Source: Trileptium ribeirensis (taxonomy: Eukaryota > Nematoda > Enoplea > Enoplida > Thoracostomopsidae). Taken from it: a stretch of 64,000 bases of DNA. The stretch lies in NCBI GenBank assembly GCA_030248225.1, contig JASANE010012817.1, positions 17,944 to 81,943 on the forward strand, read 5' to 3'. Both the position numbers and the translations under genes were made by a program. Positions within the stretch are counted from its first letter, which is position 1. Each line of letters opens with the position of its first letter. Below the pieces are notes generated by a model. The model was not told the origin of the DNA. It made no database searches and saw nothing but the letters and a program-made list of their open reading frames with translations. This document shows, one piece after another, positions 31,205-44,119 of the stretch.

Positions 31205-33430
31205 CAGTAAGGCAATAGGATAAGTCATAAGGAACGGACAAGAGAAAAGAACAACAAAAGAAACAAAAGGAAAGAGAAAGAAGCCAACCAACGAAACACC
31301 AACCAAAAAGGGACGCAGGCGCGTCCGTGTTCGAAATGCCCTCGTCTCCCTGCCCGAAAGAGGCGCAGAAAACAAACCCGCAGGCCTAGCCCACCTTGTT
31401 GGGGAAACGGCGACTGATGTCACAGCGGGAGCCGGCTCCCCGAACGCCCCGTTTCACTACGTAAATGCCAAAGCACTCCCAGAGTAGAAAATTCCGTCCC
31501 CACTGTGGGATAGCCGCGACCACCCGTCAAAACATTTAGAACAGCGACATTGGTCGCCTAGAAGATTGCCCAAGACGGCATTTGCTCGTGCCCACATTTA
31601 TTTAGGCTGTCGAAACAACGACTAGGGGCTGCCCTTCAAAGTAAGTAAGCGGTGTGTCCAGCAAGCGTAATGTAGTTCAACCGTTGCCCCACCACCAAAT
31701 TCAACCCCCACCGTCATAAGCCAACTACTCACGGATGTTTAGGACTAGGGACAATTTAGCTCCCGCTTGGACTACTAAAGACACTGATGCAAAAGCAATC
31801 TGCAAGTAGTGCAAAATCTGTCCTAAGGGTGGAACGTTGTGACAGATTCGATAGAGTCACAGGGTCCGAAATGCACCCCGGACGGAGCTTATCTATGTAG
31901 ACTGTCATGCTGATACCCCGTTATTGCACTAGCGTCTATTGGTAACTGCTTGTTGAGGAGTCTACTGATAAATTTGCCAGGACCACGTATCGATGTACCG
32001 TATTCGGCCCACTTAATGTACCCATGTCTTAATCTGTATGTTGGATGCAAGCCATGACTAGTGCGATGGTTCGTGCCTCTTTGCTACTGCACAGATTCAG
32101 TTGTGTCCGCTAGCTTCGGTACACTGTTGGCGTAATACCTACTTTCGTAACCTTCGCCGCAAGCATAGCTTCTGGCCCTCAAATGGCTAGCACACAAGTT
32201 ATCCATCGTGATATCCCGCTTTACAATGATTAATGTAGAATACTTATAGCGCCGCGCGTTATTGAGAGCGAATTTTGAAGCATGCCAGAACGCATGACCC
32301 GAGCCATAGCCGAATTGGTTGTGGCTGACGATGAACGCCTCGGGCAGAGATTTTGGTCCGGATGTGCCGGGAACCCTTTTGCTCGTGATGCCCCTCCCCC
32401 TCTTTGCTGAGCAGTAGACAAGGGAACGACCGTTCGGACTGTCAGAAGGTTACAATCTTAGCTCTCATTGTCTCATGTTTGATTCTGATTTCGTGTTATT
32501 GACTAGTGCTGTATCAAACTGTAATTAAACTCTTGAAAATCATTTGACGCGTCCCGTGTTGTTGATCTCCTAGCGTAATAACTACGTCCAGATGGACGAG
32601 CCCACCCTTCGTGCCACGGCTTGCGGACGAAAATACCCCAAGCCCTGACACGAGCGGTCCGCTGCCAATATTGACATGTTTGGCTAATGGCTCTGCAGCG
32701 AGAGTGGTCCACCCAAAATTACTTATCAAACTCACTTGTGTAATAGTCACGCTCACACAAAAGATAAAATTTATTAGGAAAACTTCATAACTAGACACTA
32801 ATATAATCAAGTTACCACGTCCCCAGGTAAATAGTCCGACGTCAAACACTCAATGAATGTCGGAAAGCTGTGGGGGCTACCTATGCTACAAATGACTAAA
32901 GTGTTCGACCGGGAGTAAATTAAGCGGAACTCTAAAATTTATCTAGTAAATCTAAACTATCACGCCTTTTCACGTTAGATTACAATAGACAAAACAACTT
33001 CCTTTTAGACTAGTATAGGGAATAGCGGTTTGACATTATGACCTGTGAGCAGGTTTCGGTGTCAACCTCCCTAGGGGACCTCAGCAATCATAATGAGATA
33101 CTAGACGCGTGCGCAACCAATCGGGCGCGGTGCGAACACACCTCGTGAAGCGCGCCTGCGGCCTGCTAAGCTCCATAGCTTCTTGAGTATGACCAAGAAA
33201 AGTGGCAAAATTATAAATCTCATGGTCCAGCCTTGAGGTTATGATAGCCGGGGTCGTATGGGCATGGTGCTAGGAAGTTGCGCCATGCAGCTGCGTCCCG
33301 TTATTACACTTACGGCACACCGCGCCACAAAACAAAGCGTTGCGGGCTCCATGTCTGCCTAGACTGCCTTAGACTGCTATACTTTAGTGGATAACGTCGT
33401 TCATACGTATTTGCACAATTTTACATAAAA

Positions 33431-35569
33431 ACGGCAGTCGGAAATAAAATATCTGGCATGGGAACAATTAAATTTTGCGGTTACTTTAATTTTTTTGTAG
33501 TTTATGACATATCCGCCGAGTCTCCTTCATATCCCACCTACCCACCCAAATGGAGATTTCGGTGCGCTAAGCACGGCACCGAATTAACGTAAATATGAGG
33601 AAAAAACAATATTCACATTTTGCCCTCATCTGTTTTGACCAATTTGTGTTAGTTTTATCATTGTCTCACATTATGTTTCCAGCTGTTTCCTGGTTATTGG
33701 AAATTTGATACACTCTTCGTAAGGTTTTTTGGTTCGGTTCTTGTAAAATGATCTTCGTTTCAATTTTGCAAAATTTTAGTTTTAATCCGTGCAAAGATAG
33801 AGTGCTAGTGTGGGAACTAGATAATTGAGAATAGGATTCGAATGTTTTGAGCTGCGATTTTGTAGTGAACAAAAACAAAATTCATTAAGAACATCTGCGT
33901 GCTTTTATGCTATTTTGCAATGACAACGATTTCTCTATGTGCTTAGCAACCATTTATATATGTCTGCTGTACGATGGAAATGTATATATAGAAATGTATG
34001 TATGTATAAACGATAGAACTGTGAGAGCCGGTATTTCTAAGTAAATTTCGGACGCTACTGTAGTAGTTTATAAGGCATACATTTTTGTTTTAAAAAGGCA
34101 TGCGATAACACACCATAAACTGTTTGTGTTATAACTGTTTATAAAATCGAAAACAAACACAACGCAGCTTTGAAAGAGAAATGTATGCAGTGATTGCACG
34201 ACTATGGCACAAATTTTAAGATTAATTATGAACAGCAGTTATCCGTTTTTGTAAAGCAATTGTAGAGAATAAGCTACTATTCGAGAATGGGGTTGCTTGA
34301 GTAGAATATGCATGAATACTGCAGCTGTATAATTATTGGAGTTACTTATCGAAAAACTGCTACATATATTTTGTTAAAAAATTGTTAAAACAGATAATGT
34401 AACAAAATTTTAGATAATCGGTTTTTTTCAATTGTGTATAGAACAATAACAACAGATGACCTATATTCCTTTCAAGAAAAAATCACTAATAAATTTAACG
34501 ATTTGACGAATCGAGTATGCTGTAAAAATAAGATCGAATTTTCTAGCTGTCGTTAATGTTTTATAGTGACTAAATTTAAGTGTGTGTTATAAAAATTGTA
34601 ACAATCGCATTTGTATCAAAATTTAATTATGGGTAAAATTTATTGTTGCTGCTTATTGAGTTAGATTATTTCTACGAATACCATATATTCAAAAATTCTG
34701 TTATTAATCCTTTTTTAGAGTAATTTATGCTAAATTTCAACAACTAGTCAAAACTAGATACTCCGCTGTGAACTTTCTGTTTGGGAACATTGTGTTTATC
34801 AGTTAACCAGTTCAATACAAAAACCACATTTAATAGTAAAACAACAACCAGTGGCGATCATTAGTACATACTTTATAAAAATACAATCTTGAACCTTAAA
34901 CCAAGCTGTTTTATTTATTACTGAGATACAGGTGCCATTAACCAATGTTGGATCTGGCTTTCGTCGGGTATGTTTTGGACCTTATATTCCTTAGCAAAAT
35001 TCTAGACATTCCTGAAATCAGCAGTATACGTCCGCCATATACGTCAAAGATGGACTGGTAGCACATGAACCACATATAGAACCATAAGTTTTCAAGCCTT
35101 AAATAAACTTTACATCAGTTTGGATCTAAAGTGAATGTTTGGTCTATTCATTCAATGGCTTATATGTTGCCAGGTGATATCAATGCAATGATTATGCATG
35201 CAGCCCATAATTTAACTGAAAATTTGTGAAGCAAATATCAGTCACGAGTAGTAGGACGCAATAGCAATAATCACGACGTTTTGCTGTCATGCTACTATAG
35301 CTCTTGCCAGTTTAATCACATGAATGTGGTTATTCTCGATGTTATTTGTATTGTGCGCTGTATACGATGTTATGTATAAATTACTAAAAACATCAAGTGC
35401 AATAATGGATAGATGTGTCAGTCATTTGCTGAGGTATATAGCTGTTGTAACAAAATTCGGATTTATTGTCGTAACCGGGCAACAGGTCACGAATTACTTT
35501 CATTCAGCAAAGTCACTGAAGAAAAACGGATTTTAGTGCCTTCAAGAAATTGGAAGTTTTATTCACAAC
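33431..35569. other. AT-rich non-coding DNA, no gene seen
   Basis: No supported ORF, RNA gene or repeat. A 70-residue frame at 35324-35536 has a hydrophobic start but no other support. Confidence 0.45.
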
Positions 35570-36200
35570 CGAATAGGACATGAGGCTGCGTCCCCCTTCT
35601 CCAAGACTCGGCTACGCCCCGCGACGAGTGGTCCTGGTCCAACTCTTCCTGACGCCGCCACACCCCCAGCGACCTTACTTGGCCATAGGCCGGCTTACCC
35701 CGCTGAACGCCGAAAGTCTACCCCTCGACAACGTAGCTACTTCTTCTTGGACTTCAGACCTCGGTCCGTGTGTGACTGTATGCATGGAAACGTTTAGCGG
35801 TTTTTCTACGGTCATAGCATCTATAAATTTCAAACTTTTAATACATCACCTGCAATGATTTAAGTTGGCATTATTTATTGGGTAAACCTGATGGTGAATA
35901 TAATTGTATAATCGAGAATGCCAATGTCATCATAGGTGTCGATAGGGAGTTGAGCGGTTGCTTCCTAAGAGTGGGATCCGCAAACTATATTTGTCCCCTC
36001 CCTGCAGGCTTCGCGCACCATTAGGGGCACGGCGTAAGATTTTTGCAAAAATTTGGTTAAAATTAGCAAAAATTAGGGTAGAATAGCCTGAATGTCGGCG
36101 AGGATCTACCTCGAACCTAGCCCCTGAGAACCTCTCTCCTCGACGACCTCCACCAGCGACAGACTACCCCTTAACTCTACGAACCTTCGACTCCTATGGT
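35570..36200 (+). repeat. Dispersed repeat family R, copies 3 (two adjacent pieces)
   Basis: A G+C-rich piece at 35570-35800 ends in a GACTTCAGACCTCGGTCC-type word like those at 41.25, 49.6 and 60.65 kb. A second piece from about 35932 starts with CATAGGTGTCGATAGGGAG and continues into the AAAATTAGCAAAAATTAGGG run. This suggests two neighbouring or one composite copy. The 92-residue frame over the first piece is not supported. Confidence 0.4.
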
Positions 36201-39200
36201 GTATTTGCAATGAGCGTTTGAACTTTGGCTGTTCATCGGAACCAAATTTCTACCAAAACTAGCCATGATGCCTCAAGATGCCATCTGTTACTAAATTATA
36301 AGTGAATATTTTAAAATCAAATGTGAAAGATGTACTTCTTTCTTGATCAAATTTATGTGAGTTTTGTGCAATGTTTGACCAATGCATTTTATCTGCAATA
36401 AAACGATACATGTCCATAAATTTATCACGTTATACTAACAAAATCTATCTGTCTCATACAGCTTTTTTCATAAAAGAGTGAATCCATAAAAGAGTGAATC
36501 CGAAAATACATATAAATACAATTCAGCATGTCTATCAAATATGAGAGTTGCAGCAAACCTTTGAAGTAATCGGGTCTTAATCCGTTATACCTCTGTCATC
36601 CATCTACACCAGCGTTTATGCATCGTGAACTACTCCGTGACTATCAGTCGGGCGTGACTGAATATTCGTAAGACTTGTGAAGACAAGAGCAACAGGTTTG
36701 TTTAGTGAATGGCTAGCAATGAATTTCTAAAGCATTCGGCGTGCATTCTGCTTTGTAATCCAAATACTGTGAATTTAACAAATTTTCGAACAAACAATTT
36801 ACAAAAGTTTGAGAATGGAAGCATTCTTTTTGTTGAAAGTGGTCATTGGATTGTTTGGGCAGTGGAATGAGATGATGATAAGATTAATTCTTAGCCATTT
36901 ATGAAACATCACTTAATATTAAAATGATATTGGCACTACCGGTATAATGTTCAGGATCAGTAGCCAAAAATTGACTCTTGCAACAATGATTGAAATGAAC
37001 TTAACTGGGTTGGACACCGCATATTGTATACATCCAGTCTTGGTAAATGGCGAAATGTAGATAAATGTTGCAACTTATCTTGTTATAAAATTTGTATTTC
37101 CTTCAACATTTCAAAACAGTTCTTCCTAATTTCCTGTCAAATTTTTCATGGCAACCTCGATCAATTTAAGCAAATTCTTCTTTTTAATGCGAAATTTTTT
37201 TCACTCATTTCCAAAATCTAACTTAAATTCCTAGGCGATGATTTATTCTTGAGGTGAGCTAAATCTTACTCTTTGGTGAAAACAAAGGTACTTACAGCAG
37301 CTAAGCAACATATTTTGTTTGTCTTAACTATACAATATATGAATATTCTATATTGAGAAAATTACAACATTATTGTATCGCATGTTAATCAAAATTGTGT
37401 TAAAGCTGCAGTTAGCTCGTAACGGTGCTGTCTAAGTGTTGAGCAAACTTAATCCGTTTTCTATTAACATTAAATTTGTTTAAACTATCTTCTGTTGATT
37501 CTTGTATTAGCGTAAGCCTAACAGCTGATAACAATTAAACCTACGTTCTATGGAAAATGAGTGCAAAACTTTTTGTATACGACTAAAGTACTCAACATTT
37601 GTTGGAACAAAATTCACAGTAAAATATGACTCAGTTGTAGTAACGCAGGTTGAGACAGAGTCAATTTAGTCAAATTTTACTGAGTGGTTTTTATTGTGTA
37701 TAGTCGAATTTCCCGAGTTATACATTGGTTTTATTAATCTCGCAGGCGTAGTCAGCTGCATTTTCACAGCATAATATATACAAAAAATTGACTGTGTGGG
37801 GTAGGTCACTAATAAATCTTTCGCTGCCCGGCGTTTAGAAGCAACAAATTTCCAAACAATTGCGGTATTGCCAAGCACTAATATTTGACCTTTGATTCCG
37901 ATGAGACCTATTCGTCTTTTTCACGTTAGAACAGCCGGCAACATGAATGTGAATATGTTGCGCGTTGACATTTAGTTGTATTTTCTCTACTTCTTAACAT
38001 ACTCAAATATGTTTATTGTATGGAGATCTCGTCTGATGCTAGGCGCTATTACTGCTACAAAACAAAGTAACAAATAATTTGTGTCACCAAAGCGACACAT
38101 GCGGTATCAAATTTGAACATCAGATAATATTTAATACAATTTGTTATTTTACTAAAATGAAATTTTACAAGTTCCTAGTACATATGTTTCAAATGGCATA
38201 CTCAGATTAATATACATCCAGCTCCAATGAGCACGATTATCGTGGATTAAACCGTATTATGAATTTGTTCCACTATCGTTAGAACTGTCTTTAAACCTGA
38301 AGCTTCGTATTTGAAGGCTAAGTTGTTCTGAGGCCCCATCAACCAAATAGCAAAATTGCTTTACTTCCGCGATCCAACAATTTCAACGCCGTGGTGGTAT
38401 AATTTGAATTAAATTTTTTTGAAACACAAATAAATTGTAACAAATTGAATATAAGCATAAAGATTGCATTAGAAATAGCAGCTTTTCAACAAAAGCAAGT
38501 TTCAATATAATATGAAAGTTAGCTGTATCGAAAATCAACCACGCTAAAACATCGGAAGCCCCGAAAGATATATCGAGTTTCTACGCTTTGTTATGTCAAT
38601 TTTTATTTCACTTGGGAATATAAATGTTACTTCGAGTTTATATGAGTTTTAACCGTGCTACCCTGTTTTGTTTATAATCATTTTTTACCATTTCCTGCAA
38701 TTGATATCATGTATAAAATAAGATTTCGAATATAGCACACCGTTAGCTTCGATAATTTTGTGAACGGTCCCTTACTTCTTCTGCGGATATTTCGTCCCAC
38801 AATAAGTTTTTTTATCTTGACTTACTCCAGTATTAATAGGATATTGATTGTGTAACAGTAAACGTGTGTATCATTTTGATGACCCAGGTTGTTTTAAATG
38901 GATGTCAACAAAATACTACTGAAATGTTGCCTTATAGCGGTTTATTGGCTAGTTGATTAAATATTTATAGCTGATGCTAATTCTACCTAGAACCTACCGC
39001 AATTGTACAGAACCCAAGCAGTACATTCATCAATTCAACTTTTAATATTTCGCTAAGTTTATGTCTAGGATTAATGGGAATATCAAACCAAAGTGGTCGT
39101 CATCTTGCACTCGAAAAAAAATAAAATTTTTATTGCTTTGACTAATATATATGATACTCATGCTGGTTATTTTTTACAGCGGTAAACCGCTAGACTCAGC

Positions 39201-40785
39201 GAAAGTTGTGAAAAGACGTGGAAGAGAAACAACCGATTTACTACGGAAAGGTAACTGTGAAGTAAACACCGAAATATGGAAAAACATATTAAATTGTGAT
39301 ATTTGGAGCTAATAATTAACTAATAGCTTGGTACATGCCTTATATTTGTCTTTATTTAATTTTGACCACCTAAGCTGTTACCAAGAAAGTTTTATTGTTT
39401 ATTTTACTGTCCTGTAACTTTCACCGCGACCAATATTCCGTGTTTAATGTTTTTCATTTGTTCTGTTTTTATAATTGTTTAATGAGTGGGTTATTAATTC
39501 GGAAAAAGTTGTAATTGTTGTACAGGTGGTGTAGTCGATCGCACAGTAAAGTCATCTAATATAGGACGACGCCAAAACTAAACTCAAATAAAAACAATTT
39601 TCAAACACAAGGTATTGTAAGAAACGTACTACTCACACTCGTAGCTGTTACGAAGTACGCTGATGGTATTTAGTTTTTTGGAATAAAATTTAGAACAAAT
39701 CTTTAAAATTAATGTAATAAACTAACTCCGTTTAAACACGGCTAGGTCAAGTTGCAAACCTTTTTATCATAAGGAGAGACGTGGGCTACGATTCTAAAAT
39801 CAGCTCGAACCTAAAGCGAATGTTTTAAATCTTAGTCTGAAGACATGACAAGACTGACGTAATGGCAGGATAAGTCAAAATTATAGGCTCAGCAATGAAT
39901 AGTTTAAAATGGTAGTCGCTGATGAATAAAATGCATAAAGAAGCTAAAAAGGCCTTATCGGATGATTATGCCAAAATAAAGCCACCGTACACATTTTGCA
40001 TGTTCTTCACGTTTTACAAATGTTTGAAGTACATTCAATGTCAAGCGCTACAACAGCTAATGTCATCGCAGTCTTCTACAATACAGATGCAATATTTTCC
40101 AAAATACACAAAAGAAACACAGTATATACTCTGTTTTAGCTCGCTTTGGTTGATTTAAAATTCAGAATACTGGTGTTTCTTAAGCAAACAATGTTCATTG
40201 AACATGAAATTTCACCATCCCACACTTGAACATCCTAGTAAATGAATACACTATTACCTACTACGGCTAAAATAAATTATTAATGTATCTGCTATAATAG
40301 ATAGACAGTTTGTATCATTTATTCAATTTATGATTTATTCAGTGAATAGTAGAATTCAGCGGGAGCACCTTTATGTGGAATACAAAGATTCAGTTTGATA
40401 TATTATTGAGAATATTTTAAACCGTTTATTGATAATGGCTAAGTAGTCAGAAATAGGAGGAATTTTAAGTTTATTATCGGTGTTCTAGGTACCAGGACTG
40501 TGATGTGGAAATGGTATATGTGATTTGGTAAAGCCTAAACCTTTCTTGGTATGCTTCAGTGGGATAATAAAATTTCATACGTTTTGCAGCCAAGCACAAT
40601 GCAATAAATATGTGCAAAATTAATGAAGATTGGTGTTTGGCACATTATAGTTTCGAAATCGTTTTTAAACTTCAGATATACACTATATAAAAGCCTACAT
40701 ACATGGTCATATTTAAATACGTAAGTGCTAAACATACATGATTTAAATTTATATACCTCTATATTGTATACTTGATATATAACAT
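36201..40785. other. AT-rich non-coding DNA, no gene seen
   Basis: A long stretch without supported features. A short tandem duplication of about 18 bp (CATAAAAGAGTGAATCC) lies at about 36468-36502. Small frames at 37024, 37666 and 39922 lack domains and are not annotated. Confidence 0.45.
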
Positions 40786-41275
40786 ACGTGCTCATAGGGG
40801 GTATGGTACCCTCCATGAAGCTCCAACCGCAACCCATACCCGAGGCGTCGTCTGCCCCTCTTCCGTCTAACAGGTGGTCCGACCACCCTCCCCTGACGGG
40901 GTCTCGGGCGTCAAACACATAAGCCCCGACGACGCCGCACTCCCGCTCCCAACGACATCCCGTTTGACGATAATATGTCTTCCCCCCAACGACCTACCTC
41001 CCCCTGGACGACCACTACATCTCATATATATAATTCATATATAACATACCTCCTCAGATGGGAATAGGGGTTACCCTCTCTGAGGCTCCGACCCTCACCC
41101 CCGAGGCCGCGGCTGCCCCTCCTCCGCCTGACAAATGATACGACCTCCCTTCCCAAATGGCGCTGAATACAAAGCCCCCTACGTACCACCCGGTAGGCTG
41201 AAGACCTTCTTCAGTTAACCCAGCTACCACCTTGCACTTCGGACCTGGCCCATATATGATATATAATTCACAATT
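40786..41275 (+). repeat. Dispersed repeat family R, copies 4 and 5 in tandem
   Basis: Two neighbouring pieces begin with CTCATAGGGGGTATGGTACCCTC (about 40790) and GATGGGAATAGGGGTTACCCTC (about 41057). Each continues into CCCGAGGC(G/C)... and CCGTC/CGCCTGACA blocks. The second ends with GACCTGGCCCATATATGATA. They are separated by an ATATATAATTCATATATAACATAC junction. Confidence 0.5.
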
Positions 41276-41924
41276 GAAGCATTTCCAATGCATGGGAGCC
41301 ACAAGAACGCAAAATATATTAAAATGTATGTGCAAGCAGTCATGTCTATTATGCACACGTTAATAATGACACTGTTGTGTGTTGTACGTATGCACTTATA
41401 TCCATATAGTAGATATGTTTATATATGTATAAATTTTGTTATATATTGATATATTAAATATGGGCTATATATACATGAAATGATATAAGGACACACAGAG
41501 ATATCAGGTTGAAACAGATGGTCAAACTGTCGTAAAATTTCGATTCTATTCGCTGCAGTACTGGTTAAAAAATTTTAATATGAACTAATATTTACTTATC
41601 AAGTACGATTTTGGTTTATTTTGATTGGAATTTATGGTCTTTGTGGCGTGCTATGTGTATGTGTTATTTGTCGAATTTAGACAGGTCTATATATTTTATT
41701 TAAATGTGCAACAATATATTTAAACTTAATGGTTAAATTAATGAAATATAAAAATGAAGAATGGGATTTCAACACAATACAGCATAAATTTTTTCTGTTT
41801 CTTTGGCATACACGAGACTACAATACTGCAATGTTCTGCTTCTGAAACTTGTGGATAAAATTCGGAAATGAGGTTTCATCAACCCGCCCCTTTTAATACA
41901 AAGCGTAGCTTGTGCAATATTGAA

Positions 41925-42090
41925 TAAAATTTTGCTCGACCTCGGCTTGAACCTGGATTTGTCGGGTGCTAGTCTTGTCCGCTAGCAACTACGCTGTTTA
42001 GGGCTGTTACTAGCTTTATTAAGAAACTTCAAAACGCGAGTGAACAACAACGAACGTACAAGCGTACGCCGAATGACATACTTGGCAATT
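41925..42090 (-). mobile_element. tRNA-headed SINE-like repeat, family S copy 1
   Basis: Read on the minus strand it shows a TAGTTGCTAGCGG stretch (A-box-like) and AGGTTCAAGCCGAGG (B-box-like) at tRNA spacing. The plus-strand part TTAAGAAACTTCAAAACGCG is shared, diverged, with sequences near 50.9 and 52.4 kb. It directly precedes the LTR element. Confidence 0.45.
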
Positions 42091-42133
42091 AACTCGCAAC
42101 GCGATGTACGCTGCGACAAATGAGTCATTATAC

Positions 42134-43412
42134 TGTAGTCCTCGTGAGCCTTGGGTGTCGTAGTTTTTCAGTAGAAAAGTTTTATATCTCGTGTGTTTAA
42201 GTTAATTTAATTGTGGTTCATCTTACTCCCAATATCTTTATTAAACCATCATGTAATATTAAACAAAATTATACAATAAATTGGTGGCAGAGCCACTTAT
42301 CAATAATCCTCACTTCGACTGACAGCAATCTTGCGGCAATTAAAATTGCTAAGACTGCTGCGCAGTCGCTTAAATATCCTAAGTCTCGCAATTTTCGAAA
42401 TGTCATCTAGAATCTAATTTTAGCTCAATTTTTGAAATGTTTTGAGTTAGTTCTGAATTCCCAGAATCCACACCCAAAAATGAATCCAATTTAACATCCC
42501 ACTTCACACTCAAAATCACACGGCAGTGCATAATCTCCTAAATACAGTCAACTATACACGCAACAATAAATGGAAAATCACAGTACAATGGTAAATTTAT
42601 TTTCATCAAAACAAAAGTCGCAGCCCTATGTAAAATCCCACGACCGGATTTTGAAATCGATACTAAAATATTAATTTTTACATTGCCATGTGCCCTTAAA
42701 ACTTTGTTAAATCTAAATCACACACGCTAGGTACACACCAAAACAGAGTACAACAAATGCACACTTATACACATTTTAACCAACCGTTACACATCACACA
42801 CAAAACGCACAATTTATATACACAAACTTACAAAACACCTTACCGCTATAAATTATGTCAAACAGTTTTGTAACTTCGGTTAATAATACCCCCGAACTTG
42901 TTTTCGTTCAAGTATGGGTCACAAAATTCTGGTCAGAAGCTATTTAATGAAGCTATTTAACGCTATTTGCCCAATGTCAACCCAAAAACTAGAAAAAAGA
43001 AATCAAAATAACAAAAAAATAAAATAAGGTCAGGTGGGAATAGAACGCACGAAAAACCCGTCTACAACTCTCTAAACCAGTCGACTACCAAATTTATTAA
43101 GTCGACAGAATATAAAACTACTTATATTCACATAGCATAATTACATGCAGTCACACAGCTTAATGACACAGCGTAATCACACGCAAACACAGAAAGCTTG
43201 TTTTTGTCCTTTGTCAGACTGTGCTTTACAAAATTTTTAAATTTGACTTTGCGAAAATCGTTCACTAAAATTATGTTGAACTTGGGCTGAAATTGACATC
43301 CTCAAGCCTAGTACACCGGGGTTTTAGATCCCTTACAGACACTAGGGGAATGGGTACATTGTTTTAAAGACACTAATTTAATAATTACTTGACGTTTAAA
43401 AAATCAGTTTTG
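42134..43412 (-). repeat. 3' LTR of the minus-strand element
   Basis: It starts on the plus strand with TGTAGTC...GTGAGCCTTGGGTGTCG and ends near AAAATCAGTTTTG. It closely matches 47269-48537 along its whole length, with small indels. It carries AATAAA-type words and (minus strand, about 43020-43105) a tRNA-like GGTAGTCGACTGG stretch that is also in the other LTR. Confidence 0.9.
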
Positions 43413-43780
43413 GTGGGGAGACGTCTGTCATTTTTTAAGATTAGAATTGCAGCTTCTGAATCTTGGAGGGGCGCTAAAACATGCTCCAATTAATCTCAAT
43501 TTTATCATTTTTTGGATAATAACACCGGCGTTATTCTTAAGGAAGCGACGTCGCCACGATATTTACTTCGGCCATGACCAAAGAAAACACAAACAACACC
43601 TCGTCCCCTCCTGCGGCGACAGCCCTACCTCAATTATGTCAACACAAAATAACTTGTGTGTCTTTTTAAATTTGTTTACATAAGCGCTTTTCCATTATTC
43701 CAAATATTAATATTCTGTTGTCTCTTGTTTCGGTAAAAATTTTATCATGTTTTACTATCATAAAACTCACATACGAAATT
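43413..43780. other. Element interior next to 3' LTR, no gene seen
   Basis: A plus-strand frame at 43447-43683 has no domain and runs against the element's orientation. Nothing else can be named. Confidence 0.35.
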
Positions 43781-43789
43781 GACGTTTCA

Positions 43790-44115
43790 GAACCACTCAT
43801 AGCGCAGTGGTATGTTGTCCGCCTATCGAGCGGAAGCTCTTGAGTTCGAAGCCCAGATTGTGTGTGCTTTTTCCAAACTATCCCTGTCAAGTTTGAGTTG
43901 AAATTGAAAGTAAATACTTCACATTCAACGCGTCTACTGTTATCGAGTGGGACCCGTTACCCGAAATCCCAGCAAAATACTCCCAGCCACCGTGAAGAAA
44001 AAAACAAGAAAAATAGGACATGGACTTTTGATTTTTTTCGACCCAGGTCTCGAACCAGCTACCTCCCGGTTATAAAACCAGCTTCACATCCACTAAGCCA
44101 CGGCAGCTTTTGTAT
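43790..44115. mobile_element. Two convergent tRNA-like sequences inside the LTR element
   Basis: On the plus strand, 43796-43862 has an A-box TAGCGCAGTGG, a perfect 5-bp anticodon-type stem TCCGC/GCGGA around a 7-base loop, and B-box GAGTTCGAAGC. On the minus strand, 44110-44035 has GTGGCTTAGTGG and GCTGGTTCGAGACC. Facing each other about 170 bp apart, they look like nested SINE heads rather than functional tRNAs, since neither closes a proper acceptor stem. Confidence 0.5.
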
Positions 44116-44119
44116 ATAT

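Larger units (their letters stand above)
26461..33430. other. G+C-richer non-coding island, possible retroelement control region
   Basis: About 7 kb with visibly higher G+C than either flank, yet no frame over about 130 codons and no recognisable domain on either strand. It contains three tandem repeats of about 170 bp, TTG and TATG microsatellites and strong hairpins. A degenerate primer-binding-site-like sequence at about 29537-29563 (TTGGGCGCCCGGGTTTGAAC) follows an AATAAA signal. This would fit long LTR plus untranslated leader of a retroelement whose genes are elsewhere or lost. No second copy (LTR partner) lies in the window, so the idea is unproven. Confidence 0.35.

Noticed and set aside
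31043..31423. 126-residue minus-strand frame
   Set aside because: It spans the double hairpin and has no known domain or homologous motif.
35580..35858. 92-residue Pro-rich frame
   Set aside because: Covers a G+C-rich piece of a dispersed repeat.
43796..43862. Functional tRNA gene
   Set aside because: A- and B-box and an anticodon-type stem are present, but the acceptor and T stems do not close properly; more likely a SINE head.
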